DNA of 64,000 nucleotides from CAWHJB01 sp963698715 (GCA_963698715.1 CAVORW010000006.1:124001-188000); one strand, 5' to 3'. Counted from the first letter of the stretch, positions 16,186-26,093 are shown. Numbers and translations: made by a program. The notes: generated by a model from the sequence alone, not told the origin.

Positions 16186-17622
16186 ATGGTAAATCATTAT
16201 TTTAGTGTGCATGCTCACTTCTACCAACCTCCCCGTGAGGACCCTCTAACAGGTATTATTCCCCGGGAAGTTGGCGCTTCCCCCTTTCCCAATTGGAATG
16301 AAAAAATCCACGCTGAATGCTACCGGCCAAACGCTGAACTGAGAAATTTTGAGCAAATCAGTTTTAATCTGGGCCCTACCCTTGGCACATGGATGGATAG
16401 GCATGATCCATCCACCAGCCGCAGAATAGTCGAACAAGACGCGGTCAATTTCCGGCGAAATGGGGTTGGCAACGCTATGGGGCAGTCCTATAACCATACC
16501 ATCCTGCCGCTCGCGTCTTATCTGGATAAAGTAACCCAGGTTCGGTGGGGAATTGCAGATTTTGAAATTCGCTTCGGCCGGAAGCCCCTGGGTATGTGGC
16601 TCCCGGAGACTGCTGCAGATAATGAAACGTTGGATGTTATGGCTCAGAATGGAATCCAGCACACTATTCTGGCTCCCTGGCAGGCTGAGCACACTGATTT
16701 GGATGTGACTGAGCCATATTGGGTGCATCTGCCAGACCATCGAAAGTTGGCGGTCTTCTTTTATCAGAGTGAGTTGAGTTCCCGGGTAAGTTTTGATGCT
16801 GCCGCTACCATCAACGCGGATCAATTTGCACAGCATGTACTGCTCTCACAGTATAAATATGCAAAAACTCAGAGAAACGATCCGCAGATTGTGCTGATGG
16901 CTTCCGATGGCGAGTTGTATGGGCACCATCAATTCTTGCGCGATCGCTTTTTAGCTCGGTTGGTGGATGGGGCTACGAGCCAGTTGGGTGTTCAGCCCAC
17001 TTATCCTGGACTATGGTTAAAGAATCATCCGCCACGCCAGTCGATCACAATCCGAGAGAAAACGTCTTGGAGCTGCCATCATGGCGTGACTCGCTGGATG
17101 GGTAATTGCGAATGTGTGTCCGAAAATAGCGATTGGAAAACCCAAATGCGCACAGTGTTTAATCGCTTGGCTGATGAGCTGGATGGGCTCTATTTGGAGG
17201 TTGCCAGCCCAGTCATCGCAGATCCTTGGGAGCTACGCAACCGCTATATCCATGTTCTACTCGGCCAGATGACAGCTGAAGATTTGATCGAAGAAATGGC
17301 AGGCAAAGCGCTCAGCAGCCCACTGGCTCATCGGCTCCACTTGATGCTGGAGGCACAGCGCGAGCGCCAGCGAATGTTCACTTCTTGTGGCTGGTTCTTT
17401 GAGGATTTCGACCGGATCGAACCACGCAATAACGTTGCATATGCAGCCCAGGCGACCTTGCTCGCCAGGCAGGCTACAGGGGTGGACCTGGAAGCTTTTA
17501 TCGCGGCGGATCTAGGCCAGATTATCAGCGGACGCAGCAACCTTTCTGCTGATCAAGTTTTTCAAAACCATCTTAATCGAGCCAAAGAGATGAAATCCCA
17601 GCAAATTGGGTTTGCTGACTGA
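16186..17622 (+). CDS. Glycoside hydrolase family 57 protein
   Basis: 478 residues. The N-terminus VHAHFYQPPRE (residues 8-18) is the GH57 region I His-x-His-x-Tyr-Gln-Pro signature. MWLPETA (137-143, Glu141) is consistent with the nucleophile-containing region and ASDGELYGHH (239-248, Asp241) with the acid/base region. GH57 enzymes cleave or transfer alpha-1,4 or alpha-1,6 glucans. No signal peptide, so it acts on cytoplasmic glucan. It diverges from glgA and converges on the large GH13 gene. The exact specificity (amylase, pullulanase, 4-alpha-glucanotransferase or branching) cannot be decided here. Confidence 0.88.
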   Translation: MVNHYFSVHAHFYQPPREDPLTGIIPREVGASPFPNWNEKIHAECYRPNAELRNFEQISFNLGPTLGTWMDRHDPSTSRRIVEQDAVNFRRNGVGNAMGQSYNHTILPLASYLDKVTQVRWGIADFEIRFGRKPLGMWLPETAADNETLDVMAQNGIQHTILAPWQAEHTDLDVTEPYWVHLPDHRKLAVFFYQSELSSRVSFDAAATINADQFAQHVLLSQYKYAKTQRNDPQIVLMASDGELYGHHQFLRDRFLARLVDGATSQLGVQPTYPGLWLKNHPPRQSITIREKTSWSCHHGVTRWMGNCECVSENSDWKTQMRTVFNRLADELDGLYLEVASPVIADPWELRNRYIHVLLGQMTAEDLIEEMAGKALSSPLAHRLHLMLEAQRERQRMFTSCGWFFEDFDRIEPRNNVAYAAQATLLARQATGVDLEAFIAADLGQIISGRSNLSADQVFQNHLNRAKEMKSQQIGFAD

Positions 17623-17668
17623 AACTTCCGTAGCCAGGCTTTGTCCATCCTGAACTGCTTAAACAAAG

Positions 17669-20600
17669 TTATCCTTTGGCCGCCTCCAGCAGTTTCTCTA
17701 ACTGGTAGTCTGATAGCTGCTCGGCTTTCAGTAGCTTGGCGATCAGATCGTGACAGGCTACGATCTCTTTAGCGGCTGAACTGGGGTCCCCTTGGTCTTC
17801 TTCTGCGGTTGCAATCATATCGATAACCGCTGTTGAATAAAACCACCACAACAAACTTTCAAAAGATTCCTTTTGGAACCACAACACACCTTGATGGCGG
17901 TTGATCCCAAGATAACGCTGGATTTCACCGTCCCTCAACCAGGTTTGAAGAACCTGAACTGCTTGATCTTTTTTAGTTGCCTGACTATCCCACCAAGTCT
18001 GGTGGCCCGTGAGCAGGCGAACGATGCCAATATTCTGCCAGGCAGATTGTTCATCTAATCCAAGATCTTGCAAGGTGAGTGCGATCATCTTGCCAAGCAG
18101 CCACTCGTCGATCCAGGTTCGGCTTTGCTCGGCAGCTTCATCAGGGTTTTCAAATTGAAGCTTACCCAGTGTTCGGGTGAATAAAAACGCCAGCAGCGTC
18201 CCCCAACGTGCCAGATCGCCATCACTCAACAGGTTATCCCGGTCGAGGAAAGCCAGGGATTGCTTATATTTGCGCGACCTGGTCCAAGGGAATAGTTCTT
18301 TCAGTTGGGCAACTTTCAACAATCCGGCAACTGCCTGGCGAACTTCCACTGCCAGAGCGTCCACATTTGCCTGCAATTCGGTCAGCTCTTGGGTTTGCTT
18401 AAACAAATTCCTGGTCTTCGATTCAACTTCATCTAGAGCCTGTTCCCGGTACGCATCTTCAGTGTCAGGTTGATAGCGCCGTTCAATTAACCAGCGGAAC
18501 GACCCCATATTGACAAGTTCGCGGAAGGCATTGTGAATGGGTTGCAGAAAGATCTCTTTCAAGGCTTCATCGATATTTGGAACCCCGCGCCCATTGAGAT
18601 AGCCCGCCAGGTGGGCATACTGGTGCCACTCATTATCCGGGATTTCTCGGAAATCTAGAAAAACCTGGTACTGGTATGCGCTTAACTCTGCATAAAGGCC
18701 CTGATCATAAATTTCCTGGTTGTTTCGAATATATTCCAGGCCATTGATGTGATCTCGAAATATGACAAATACGTTGGGATCATTGGCCAGGCCCAGGCCC
18801 TCTCCTAATGATTTCTGTACCACGACCCTTTCATCACCTTGGCCGGTCTTTACCGAATAGCCTGCGGAGGTCTTGATCCAGCCTCGGGTGGAATTAAATT
18901 TGTTGTGATACAAGACCAGGCCCCGTTCTCCTCCGGTTTCATTGCTGAATGCGAAAACATCCTCATTGACATGACCATCAGTGGCGTAAAAATCGTACAA
19001 CAAGAATTGATCGACGCCTGCAAACAGGTAGCGTTTCCGGAGGAGTGGAAAAATTTCTCTTTCGTGGCGATCGACCAGGTGTGCATCTGGACGCTCATCC
19101 CAATAGGCTCGCCGGTATTCCATGCCATATTTTTCAGTGTATCCCTCAATTTGACCGTGACCGAACATGGGCAGGCCCGGCATGGTGACCATCATAGCGC
19201 AGATCCCGAAATACTTATCCCCCTTACCGAATTGATCGACTGCCGTGCGCTCGTCGGGATTGTTCATAAAGTTTACATATCGTTTGAGAATCTCTGGATC
19301 AAACTCCAGGGTGTTCTTGATGACCAACCGGTATTCCTGGTTTTTTTCGTCCCGAAGCATATTCATAAAGGCGCTGTTATAGACGCGATGCATACCGAGG
19401 GTTCTTACAAAGTAACCTTCCATCAGCCAGAAAGCTTCTGCCAGCAATAATGTGTCGGGGACTTCTTGGGCAACCCGGTCTACTACTTCTCTCCAGAATT
19501 CAACGGGGATGGCTGCGTCAAATTGCTCGCGAGTAAGTCCATGGTCCGCTCTGGAGGGGATATCGCCCCCGCTACCTGGTTCTGGGAACCAAAGACGCTG
19601 ATAATGTTTTTTGGCCAACGTCATAGCGGCATCGAACCGGATCACCGGGAATTTCCTGGCGACATGCAAGATCGTCTGAATCACTGCTTCTCGCACTTCG
19701 GGGAGCAAATAATTTAGTTGGGCTGTGTCATTCCAGGGCATGGATGTGCCATCATTACCATGATAGACATACTTTTCGCTTCCAGTCCAGAAATCGACTC
19801 GTTTGAATACTACAGCCGCGTCCGTATTATTGTAGTAATGATCTTCAATAAAAATGCCTACCCGCTCATTCCAGGAGAGATTTGGCCCATTGAAGGAATA
19901 CGATGGGAATGGGCTGTAATCCAAGGCAACAAACCAATCAGGATGCTCTACCAGCCATTGTGAATCAATGCCCATATGATTCGGCACCATATCAGATGAC
20001 AGCCGGATACCCCGTTTCCAGGTCCGGTCACGCAGGTTTTGGTATGCTTCATTTCCCCCCAGGTCTTTTGCAATATCGTAGTTATACAAAGAATAAGCCG
20101 AGGCTACTGCGTCAGGATTACCACGCAGCTGTTTGATCCGTTTAGAGGCTTCGCTGCGCTCCCACAAGCCAATCAGCCATAAACCTGTAAAGCCCCAGCG
20201 GGAGAGCGAATCTAATTCTTCATCTGGGATCTCATCCAGGCTAGTGATCGAGCGTTTGTATTTTTTTGATAGCTGATCTAACCAGACATAAGAGTTTTTT
20301 GCCAGTAGAACCAGTTTTGGCATCCATTCTTTATCTGGACTGAAGCGTTCAACTTCCAATTCCTGGCCGGAAAAGTCGATCACCCTGGCTGGACCAGGGC
20401 CTATGAAAATCGCTTTCTCTTCCTCCTTGATCAAGTCCAGGCTGCTCAATAACCTGTACAAGTATTTTCCCAGTAAGAGCTTCCAGCGTGTTCGGATGTA
20501 TTCCAGCTGGCCAGTAAGTGAGTGCGGCACAGCAATGGCAGGTGCCCTCAGCATATCGAGCAGATTTTGATTGTCGGGGCCAAAGGGAGGCTTGGTATCA

Positions 20601-21199
20601 AAAAAGTCGTGCAGGCTGGCCATTATCTCTGGATAGGCGCTCGTTTTTTTTAGCAATGTATCGTCAAATAATTCATGATATGGCGAGAATGCCAGATTCT
20701 TATTCGCAAGCCAGAGCAGCATCAACTCTTCGAGCACGATTTGCCGGTTGGGTATAATTCTTCCATTAGGATGCAATGATTCGCCTTCAAGATAATCTTC
20801 GAGACTGGTTTCTTGCGTGTAAACGGCCAGGGGCGGAAATTCACTGGCAAACAGGTTGAAAGCTGCGTTAACCTCTCGAATACCCAATTCCCGATACAAC
20901 CATTCAAGGGCATCTTTTATAATGGCAGGCTCGCGTTCCTGGCTGTATTGTGTGACGACATAATGCAGAATCTCGTCAATCAAACCCATGGCATTGATCT
21001 GCCCAGCCCTGACTGCTTGTTCCGGAAAGGAGATCAGGTCTCGGCGCGCGTTGATCTTTTGGGCGAACTTTCGGGCACCATGAAAATTGGCAAATATGAC
21101 GTTGCCAGTAAATGAATAGATTGACTGGTCGAACTGGTATTTATCGCGAGCACGCCGCGCAATGTGAAATTCCATTTGGTAGGAATATTGGATGGGCAT
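17669..21199 (-). CDS. Very large GH13 (alpha-amylase superfamily) protein
   Basis: 1176 residues from the ATG at 21199, which has AAGGGAGG just upstream; the frame is open to 21301. A GH13 barrel occupies about 325-720: region I DMVPNH (403-408), region II VIRFDAAM (nucleophile Asp523), region III LLLAEAFW (acid/base Glu588), region IV FMNNPDE (Asp649). Region IV has Asn-Asn-Pro-Asp where most members have Asn-His-Asp. About 320 residues before and 450 after the barrel are helical and unassigned; the start resembles an N-terminal recognition module (MEFHIARRARDKYQFD). No signal peptide. Presumed intracellular glucan or maltosyl-type enzyme. Confidence 0.82.
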   Translation of the reverse strand: MPIQYSYQMEFHIARRARDKYQFDQSIYSFTGNVIFANFHGARKFAQKINARRDLISFPEQAVRAGQINAMGLIDEILHYVVTQYSQEREPAIIKDALEWLYRELGIREVNAAFNLFASEFPPLAVYTQETSLEDYLEGESLHPNGRIIPNRQIVLEELMLLWLANKNLAFSPYHELFDDTLLKKTSAYPEIMASLHDFFDTKPPFGPDNQNLLDMLRAPAIAVPHSLTGQLEYIRTRWKLLLGKYLYRLLSSLDLIKEEEKAIFIGPGPARVIDFSGQELEVERFSPDKEWMPKLVLLAKNSYVWLDQLSKKYKRSITSLDEIPDEELDSLSRWGFTGLWLIGLWERSEASKRIKQLRGNPDAVASAYSLYNYDIAKDLGGNEAYQNLRDRTWKRGIRLSSDMVPNHMGIDSQWLVEHPDWFVALDYSPFPSYSFNGPNLSWNERVGIFIEDHYYNNTDAAVVFKRVDFWTGSEKYVYHGNDGTSMPWNDTAQLNYLLPEVREAVIQTILHVARKFPVIRFDAAMTLAKKHYQRLWFPEPGSGGDIPSRADHGLTREQFDAAIPVEFWREVVDRVAQEVPDTLLLAEAFWLMEGYFVRTLGMHRVYNSAFMNMLRDEKNQEYRLVIKNTLEFDPEILKRYVNFMNNPDERTAVDQFGKGDKYFGICAMMVTMPGLPMFGHGQIEGYTEKYGMEYRRAYWDERPDAHLVDRHEREIFPLLRKRYLFAGVDQFLLYDFYATDGHVNEDVFAFSNETGGERGLVLYHNKFNSTRGWIKTSAGYSVKTGQGDERVVVQKSLGEGLGLANDPNVFVIFRDHINGLEYIRNNQEIYDQGLYAELSAYQYQVFLDFREIPDNEWHQYAHLAGYLNGRGVPNIDEALKEIFLQPIHNAFRELVNMGSFRWLIERRYQPDTEDAYREQALDEVESKTRNLFKQTQELTELQANVDALAVEVRQAVAGLLKVAQLKELFPWTRSRKYKQSLAFLDRDNLLSDGDLARWGTLLAFLFTRTLGKLQFENPDEAAEQSRTWIDEWLLGKMIALTLQDLGLDEQSAWQNIGIVRLLTGHQTWWDSQATKKDQAVQVLQTWLRDGEIQRYLGINRHQGVLWFQKESFESLLWWFYSTAVIDMIATAEEDQGDPSSAAKEIVACHDLIAKLLKAEQLSDYQLEKLLEAAKG

Positions 21200-21548
21200 A
21201 ATACCTCCCTTACTGAATAGCCGGTCGCTAATTGTATCTGAAATGAAGGATTGGACGGTGAGTATCGTAAACCGAACTTGCCTCAAGCAAACAGCACTCA
21301 CTTATTCTCATACAATCGCACCCTACAACAAAAATTCGATTACGCCGGTTGTCCCAGATTGCCAGGCCGGTGCGGGTTAACCTGCTTCAACCCTCTAATG
21401 ACTAGCCACAGCGGCAGATTATTTTTTAATTATGCCCTCGTGACCGGGGGCATTATGATTATATCGCGCTTGCATTTAAAAACCCTGGCCGGATCGTTAG
21501 GGGAGCAATCAAGTTTAGTAGAATTAATCTGCATCTTTTAACTGCTCG
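21200..21548. other. Intergenic region
   Basis: 349 bp on the 5' side of the GH13 gene and the 3' side of the next minus-strand gene. It contains only the GH13 ribosome site (next to 21199); I see no gene, repeat or clear promoter. Confidence 0.5.
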
Positions 21549-22433
21549 TTAGTGGTCTTTTAGGTTGCGAATAAAAACCAGTGATTCCAGTGCTTCATTT
21601 GTGCGAAGCTCGAAGATAATCGGGCCAGTGAAGGCGGCAGACTCCAGGACACTCAACAATCTTTTTACATCCAGATCTCCGGAGCCCAGCGGTTGGTGAT
21701 CTTTACCGTAGCCGATCTGCATTTCCAGTCCCTGCCAGGGGCCATCATGCAAATGGACCTCACCCAAGCGAGGCAGGCAGCGGTCTAGCGCTTCGAACAA
21801 TTCTATGGGGCCAGAAAAGCCCACCAAAACGTGACCAGTATCAAAGCAGATAGATAAGTCAAGATCTTCAGCAAGTTCCAAAGTAAGATCAAATGGGAAC
21901 TCGATCGTTTCGATTGCGAGCCTTCGGCTAGCCAGTCCGGTTTCCCTAAGGATTTGCCTCAGGCTTTCGCGAGCCGCGTTCTGAAACTGCCGCATAAGCA
22001 GTGTTCGGGCCATTTCGGGCAGTTCCATACGGAAAAATTCGGCTGCAAGTGAGCCCGTGGCGTGGAGAACATACACCTCAGGCTCTAAAGGTATCGTTGC
22101 CTGGATGCAGTCGGTGATCGCCTGAACAGATCCTACCCGCACAGGCGCCAGTAGAGTGGATGGCTCGACGGACCACAGAGGCAGATGTACTGTATAACCG
22201 ATGCCAAGCTGGGCCTTGATATCAGCCAGCCGGTCGATCGTGTCAGGATTAAAAGTGTGTGGAAGTAGAGTGCCCAGGTCGCCTCCGAGTTCGATCAGCT
22301 GGAAGCCTTGAGCTGCCAGGTGGCGTACCAATTCTGCCTGATCAAATGTGGCCAACCGAGCCAGAGCCTGCTCCGGTGTGAGACCTGAGGGGATTAAAGC
22401 TTCCAATTGCATCGCCATAATACCAAAACGCAT
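21549..22433 (-). CDS. Sugar phosphate isomerase/epimerase-like TIM-barrel protein
   Basis: 294 residues from the ATG at 22433 with GGGAGG upstream (MRFGIMAMQLEALIPSGL). The sequence follows the AP endonuclease 2/xylose isomerase-like barrel: a GFQLIELGGDLG strand end, the ETIEFPFDLTLELAEDLD block with Glu and DLSICFDTGHVLVG with Asp and His, VHLHDGP, and the terminal IIFELR. These are the usual metal ligands of the fold. The substrate is unknown. It lies behind the large GH13 gene but 350 bp away from it. Confidence 0.75.
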   Translation of the reverse strand: MRFGIMAMQLEALIPSGLTPEQALARLATFDQAELVRHLAAQGFQLIELGGDLGTLLPHTFNPDTIDRLADIKAQLGIGYTVHLPLWSVEPSTLLAPVRVGSVQAITDCIQATIPLEPEVYVLHATGSLAAEFFRMELPEMARTLLMRQFQNAARESLRQILRETGLASRRLAIETIEFPFDLTLELAEDLDLSICFDTGHVLVGFSGPIELFEALDRCLPRLGEVHLHDGPWQGLEMQIGYGKDHQPLGSGDLDVKRLLSVLESAAFTGPIIFELRTNEALESLVFIRNLKDH

Positions 22434-22575
22434 ATCGACCTCCCAAGATGATGGCTTTGTTATTTTAGTTATTTGGCAACTGCCGCTCTCGTTGCACAAA
22501 CCTGATAACTAAATCCTATAGATTTTGCATTCTCCAAGCGTACTTAAAGGCTACCCAAGTGTCTATTCTCTGGTG

Positions 22576-22581
22576 TAAAAT
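22576..22581 (+). promoter_or_regulatory. -10 hexamer of the sulfurtransferase, leaderless spacing
   Basis: TAAAAT ends 6 nt before the ATG at 22588. No Shine-Dalgarno and no clear -35. Confidence 0.45.
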
Positions 22582-22587
22582 TTCTGT

Positions 22588-23445
22588 ATGACCTACTCAA
22601 CCCTCATTTCAGCCAAGGACCTGCTCGAACGCCTTGATGATCCCAATTGGGCCATTTTTGACTGCAGGTTCTCCCTGGTGGATAAAGAGAACGGGAAGTG
22701 CGCCTATTTACAAGCTCATATTCCTGGGGCGGTTTACGCTCACCTTGAGAAAGATTTATCTGGGCCGGTTATTCCCGGCCAGACTGGCAGGCACCCATTG
22801 GCCTCACCAGATCAGGTTGCCAGAACATTCTCTCGCCTGGGAATTACAGCCAACCAGCAAATCGTGGCTTACGATGATACCGGTGGAGCAATAGGTGCTG
22901 CCCGGCTCTGGTGGATGCTGCGCTGGATGGGTGTGCAGAGCTGTGCTGTGCTGAACGGTGGCTGGCAAGCCTGGCAGCAAGCTGGCATGCCTGTCCAGGG
23001 TGGAATTGAACAGCTGCCCCGGTCCAATTTTGAAGGAAGCCCGCATCCGGAGTTGCTGGCGACTGCCGAGCAGGTGAACACAATCCGCCTGAATCCAGAC
23101 TGGAGGTTGCTGGATGCGCGGAGTGCAGACCGGTATCAGGGAAAAAATGAAACCATCGATCCGGTGGCTGGGCATATCCCTGGCGCTTTGAGCGCTCCTT
23201 ATGCCGACAATCTTTTGACAGACGGGGGCATGCGTTCCAGGGAAGAACTGCACACGCTCTATAGTAAGCTACTTGGGACGGCGCTAGCCAATCGCACCGT
23301 TGTGTATTGTGGATCTGGTGTATCCGCCGCTCATACCCTGCTAGCGATTGAGTATGCCGGCCTTGGCGAAGCCAGGCTTTATGCGGGGTCCTGGAGTGAT
23401 TGGATAAATGATCCAAAGCGGCCCATTCAATCTGAGCAGAGCTAG
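22588..23445 (+). CDS. Two-domain sulfurtransferase (rhodanese / mercaptopyruvate type)
   Basis: 285 residues with two rhodanese domains: an inactive N-terminal one (about 8-135, HIPGAVYAHLEKDLSG) and the catalytic one (about 155-280, LLDARSADRYQG, HIPGALSAPY). The active-site loop is CGSGVSA with Cys241, closer to 3-mercaptopyruvate sulfurtransferases (CGSGVTA) than to thiosulfate-specific enzymes. It moves sulfane sulfur to thiol acceptors or cyanide in the cytoplasm. The ATG is 6 nt from a -10-like hexamer, suggesting a leaderless transcript. Monocistronic, convergent with the next gene. Confidence 0.88.
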   Translation: MTYSTLISAKDLLERLDDPNWAIFDCRFSLVDKENGKCAYLQAHIPGAVYAHLEKDLSGPVIPGQTGRHPLASPDQVARTFSRLGITANQQIVAYDDTGGAIGAARLWWMLRWMGVQSCAVLNGGWQAWQQAGMPVQGGIEQLPRSNFEGSPHPELLATAEQVNTIRLNPDWRLLDARSADRYQGKNETIDPVAGHIPGALSAPYADNLLTDGGMRSREELHTLYSKLLGTALANRTVVYCGSGVSAAHTLLAIEYAGLGEARLYAGSWSDWINDPKRPIQSEQS

Positions 23446-23505
23446 GATGCAACTGGGGCATCGTTCTCGGCCTGGATATATTGACCTTTCGAATAACCTC
23501 CAAGG

Positions 23506-24330
23506 TTATAAATCCTGATAACGGGAATTCTCTAACTCTTTTCTTAAGCGCTCTTCCTCGCTCATTTCTTTTAGCTGGCCTTCGGTATTTGCGTTTTCCA
23601 GTTCAGCCTGTTCGGCGGCCCGCAGGACGTTGAGGGGTTGAGCCCGAGCGATGCTCCACTTTCCGCAGTGTGGGCAACGATCCAGCTTACCAACCACAAG
23701 ATTCATACCCCAGATATGGCGCGAGAACGGGCGCTGACACTTAGGGCAAATGGCTCCGCCAAAGGCGCCGTAATTTCGAGGCGCTCCCAGCGCCAGGCTT
23801 CCAGTTTTGCCTTGGCCCAATAAAAAGGGCACGATCGTCGTAATCAAGATGATCCCACTGAGCACCACGAACAGAGGGATTAATATTTTTCCAATGGTTT
23901 CCATTGCCGCCGAGGCAGGCACAAATTCCGCTGTGATTTCATTGGACATCAACTCTTGTCCATCGGAAGTATACCCAATTGCACTCATCGTGTGGACGCC
24001 TAGGTCGAACTGCCCGGTCTCGAAGCGCAGGTTGAAAGGGGCGGTGATGACTTCTCCAATGGTAAGCCCATCGATTTGGAATTCAACCCGGCTCAGGTTG
24101 TCTGGCCCGCGGACCCGCATGCTGAAGGCCCCTTGAATTCTGCCTGTTCCGGAAGAATAACCGAAATCCCGATTAAGTCTTAACTCCAAGAGATTGTCGT
24201 CCTGGGCCAACGCCGGCATGGACGCAGCCAACAGGCTTGACAGCAACAGCGCAAAAACGGTCAGCCGTGAAAGGATTCGGGATACGTGACCAGATCGATA
24301 TTTAATCAATCGGCAGTTGTGTGGTTTCAT
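23506..24330 (-). CDS. Exported/membrane protein with Ig-like and zinc-ribbon parts
   Basis: 274 residues. Signal peptide (about 18-42, ending MPALAQ), an extracytoplasmic Ig-like beta domain (about 48-135, RVRGPDNLSRVEFQIDG), a membrane helix (about 147-170, ILIPLFVVLSGIILITTIV), and a cytoplasmic C-terminus with a CPKC...CPHC zinc ribbon and a charged coil. It is 36 bp downstream of the ABC-2 permease on the same strand, so it probably belongs with the exporter. No named family recognised. Confidence 0.65.
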   Translation of the reverse strand: MKPHNCRLIKYRSGHVSRILSRLTVFALLLSSLLAASMPALAQDDNLLELRLNRDFGYSSGTGRIQGAFSMRVRGPDNLSRVEFQIDGLTIGEVITAPFNLRFETGQFDLGVHTMSAIGYTSDGQELMSNEITAEFVPASAAMETIGKILIPLFVVLSGIILITTIVPFLLGQGKTGSLALGAPRNYGAFGGAICPKCQRPFSRHIWGMNLVVGKLDRCPHCGKWSIARAQPLNVLRAAEQAELENANTEGQLKEMSEEERLRKELENSRYQDL

Positions 24331-24366
24331 TGAACTTTCCCTAATGTCAGTTGGCTGGACGATTGC

Positions 24367-25170
24367 CTATTTCCAGCGAGTAAGGATATTTTCGCGTTGG
24401 AACAAACGTACAGCAAGATAAACCATCAAGATATCGACCAGAAACAGCACAATGGCTGTGCCGATCACGAGATTTCCATTGATGAAAAATAAACCGGCTA
24501 TCTGGCCAAAGAATGCGCCTAACAATGGTAGGATAACAATGGTTGATAGCTGTTCAGCAACGCGTGGGTCATTGACTCTTGAAGAGACCATAATGCTGAA
24601 ATTCACTGAGAGGACTGCCAGTAGAGGACCAACCAGAAATACTGCTAACAGCCAGACCGGACTTAGCAAAGCCGCAATGACGAGCCTATTTTGAACAATA
24701 ATCGAAGCGCCAACTGCGTAGACTAAAAAGCCAGCCCAGGTTGCGGCAACTGCCGGTATGACCGCCGCCAGATTTTTGCCCGTGAGCAGCTCGGCGGTAG
24801 TGATTGGGGTTGCAAGCAATGGCTCCAGGCTGCGGGTCGTTTTTTCACCGACGATGGAATAGGCCGCAATATTGACTGGGATGATCAATGGCATCATCAT
24901 GAATAACAGAATGAACTGGCTGACGATATAAACTTGAAAGCATTCTCCCGCACTTAAGCCCTCTGGGCAGAACTCCATAAACTGGGGTGGGAGATCGCTG
25001 GTCATGTTACCAACACTGTCCCCACCGGTTGCATACAGAATGATCAACGGCAAAGCTGTAAACATCAAGGGTAAGAAAATTACTGTAAACAGGACCATTT
25101 TGTTTTTGAAAACTTCGGCCCACTCTTTATAAATGATGGTTCGGATCTTTTTCATTGGATAATCTCGCAT
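24367..25170 (-). CDS. ABC-2 type transporter permease
   Basis: About 267 residues; start uncertain among TTG 25188, ATG 25170 and ATG 25155, none with a strong ribosome site. KIRTIIYKEWAEVFKNKM is the typical cytoplasmic N-terminus of NatB/ABC-2 permeases, followed by six membrane helices and the conserved EKTTRSLEPLLATPITTAEL amphipathic block. It forms the membrane half of an exporter with the ATPase encoded immediately upstream (the genes abut or overlap). The substrate is not predictable. Confidence 0.85.
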   Translation of the reverse strand: MRDYPMKKIRTIIYKEWAEVFKNKMVLFTVIFLPLMFTALPLIILYATGGDSVGNMTSDLPPQFMEFCPEGLSAGECFQVYIVSQFILLFMMMPLIIPVNIAAYSIVGEKTTRSLEPLLATPITTAELLTGKNLAAVIPAVAATWAGFLVYAVGASIIVQNRLVIAALLSPVWLLAVFLVGPLLAVLSVNFSIMVSSRVNDPRVAEQLSTIVILPLLGAFFGQIAGLFFINGNLVIGTAIVLFLVDILMVYLAVRLFQRENILTRWK

Positions 25171-25184
25171 TAGTTTCGAGCCGC

Positions 25185-26093
25185 TCAAGAACTCTTGACC
25201 AGCTTCAGGTATACATCTTCCAGCGAATGGCGCAGTTCGCCAACAAATTGAATATTAGCGCCAGCTTTAACCAGTGTCCGGATAATTTCCGGATTCTGCT
25301 CTTCGGGATTATCCAGTGTGACCAGCAATTTGCCATCCAGGAGGCGAGCCTCCTGAACGTAGGGTAATCTTTTAACTTCGCTGGCGTGAGTTTCTTCAGC
25401 GCGCTGCAAGTGAAAGACGACCTTGCGGCCAAAAATTTGTGAACGCAGCTGGTTGGGTGTGCCAATCACGAGCAAATGGGTCTTGAAAACCGCGATCCGG
25501 TCGCATAATCGATCCGCTTCATCCAGGTTGTGTGTACAGAGAAATATTGTCCGTCCCTCTTTGCTCAGCTCAGCGATAAAGTCGCGCACCAGCCGGGCCG
25601 CTTCAGGATCCAGGGCCGAAGTGGGCTCATCCAGAAAGAGAATCCGAGGCTCATGTAACAGCGCTCGAGCGATGGCCAGTTTTTGCTTCATACCTTTAGA
25701 AAAAGTCCCGGCAGCGTCATTTCGACGCTCCCATAAACCAAGCATGCGCAGATATTTTTCAACCTGACCGGAAACATCTTTTACATCATAGAGATTGGCG
25801 TAGATATTCAGATTGGTCCTGGCACTCAGGTTGTCATACATGCCGGGGGTTTCTGTCAGGATGCCAACAGTCTGGCGTATTTCAGTATTTTGTTTTCCAA
25901 CGGCGTAGCCATTTATGGTGGCTTCACCAGCTGTAGGCGCGATCAAACAGGTCAGCATGCGTATCGTGGTTGTTTTACCTGCCCCATTTGGGCCCAGGAA
26001 TCCAAACACTTCACCTTCTTGAACATCCAGGTTCAGGCGGTCCACTGCCAGGGTTTCATCAAATCTTTTCGTCAGATCTTTGGTATTAATCAT
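25185..26093 (-). CDS. ABC transporter ATP-binding protein
   Basis: 302 residues, ATG at 26093. Walker A GPNGAGKTT near residue 35, signature FSKGMKQKLAIARALLHEP, Walker B ILFLDEPTSALD, switch His in FLCTHNLDEADRL, and a C-terminal extension of about 80 residues typical of NatA/CcmA-type exporters. It couples ATP hydrolysis to the permease encoded next. Operon order: ATPase, permease, Ig/zinc-ribbon protein. Confidence 0.92.
   Translation of the reverse strand: MINTKDLTKRFDETLAVDRLNLDVQEGEVFGFLGPNGAGKTTTIRMLTCLIAPTAGEATINGYAVGKQNTEIRQTVGILTETPGMYDNLSARTNLNIYANLYDVKDVSGQVEKYLRMLGLWERRNDAAGTFSKGMKQKLAIARALLHEPRILFLDEPTSALDPEAARLVRDFIAELSKEGRTIFLCTHNLDEADRLCDRIAVFKTHLLVIGTPNQLRSQIFGRKVVFHLQRAEETHASEVKRLPYVQEARLLDGKLLVTLDNPEEQNPEIIRTLVKAGANIQFVGELRHSLEDVYLKLVKSS

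Noticed and set aside
18839..19450. Long plus-strand open frame of 203 codons
   Set aside because: It is antisense to the catalytic barrel of the GH13 gene, whose motifs are clear, and has no recognisable protein features.
22804..23503. Several long minus-strand frames
   Set aside because: They are antisense to the sulfurtransferase gene and rich in His, Ser, Pro and Cys, as expected from the reverse of a GC-rich coding strand.
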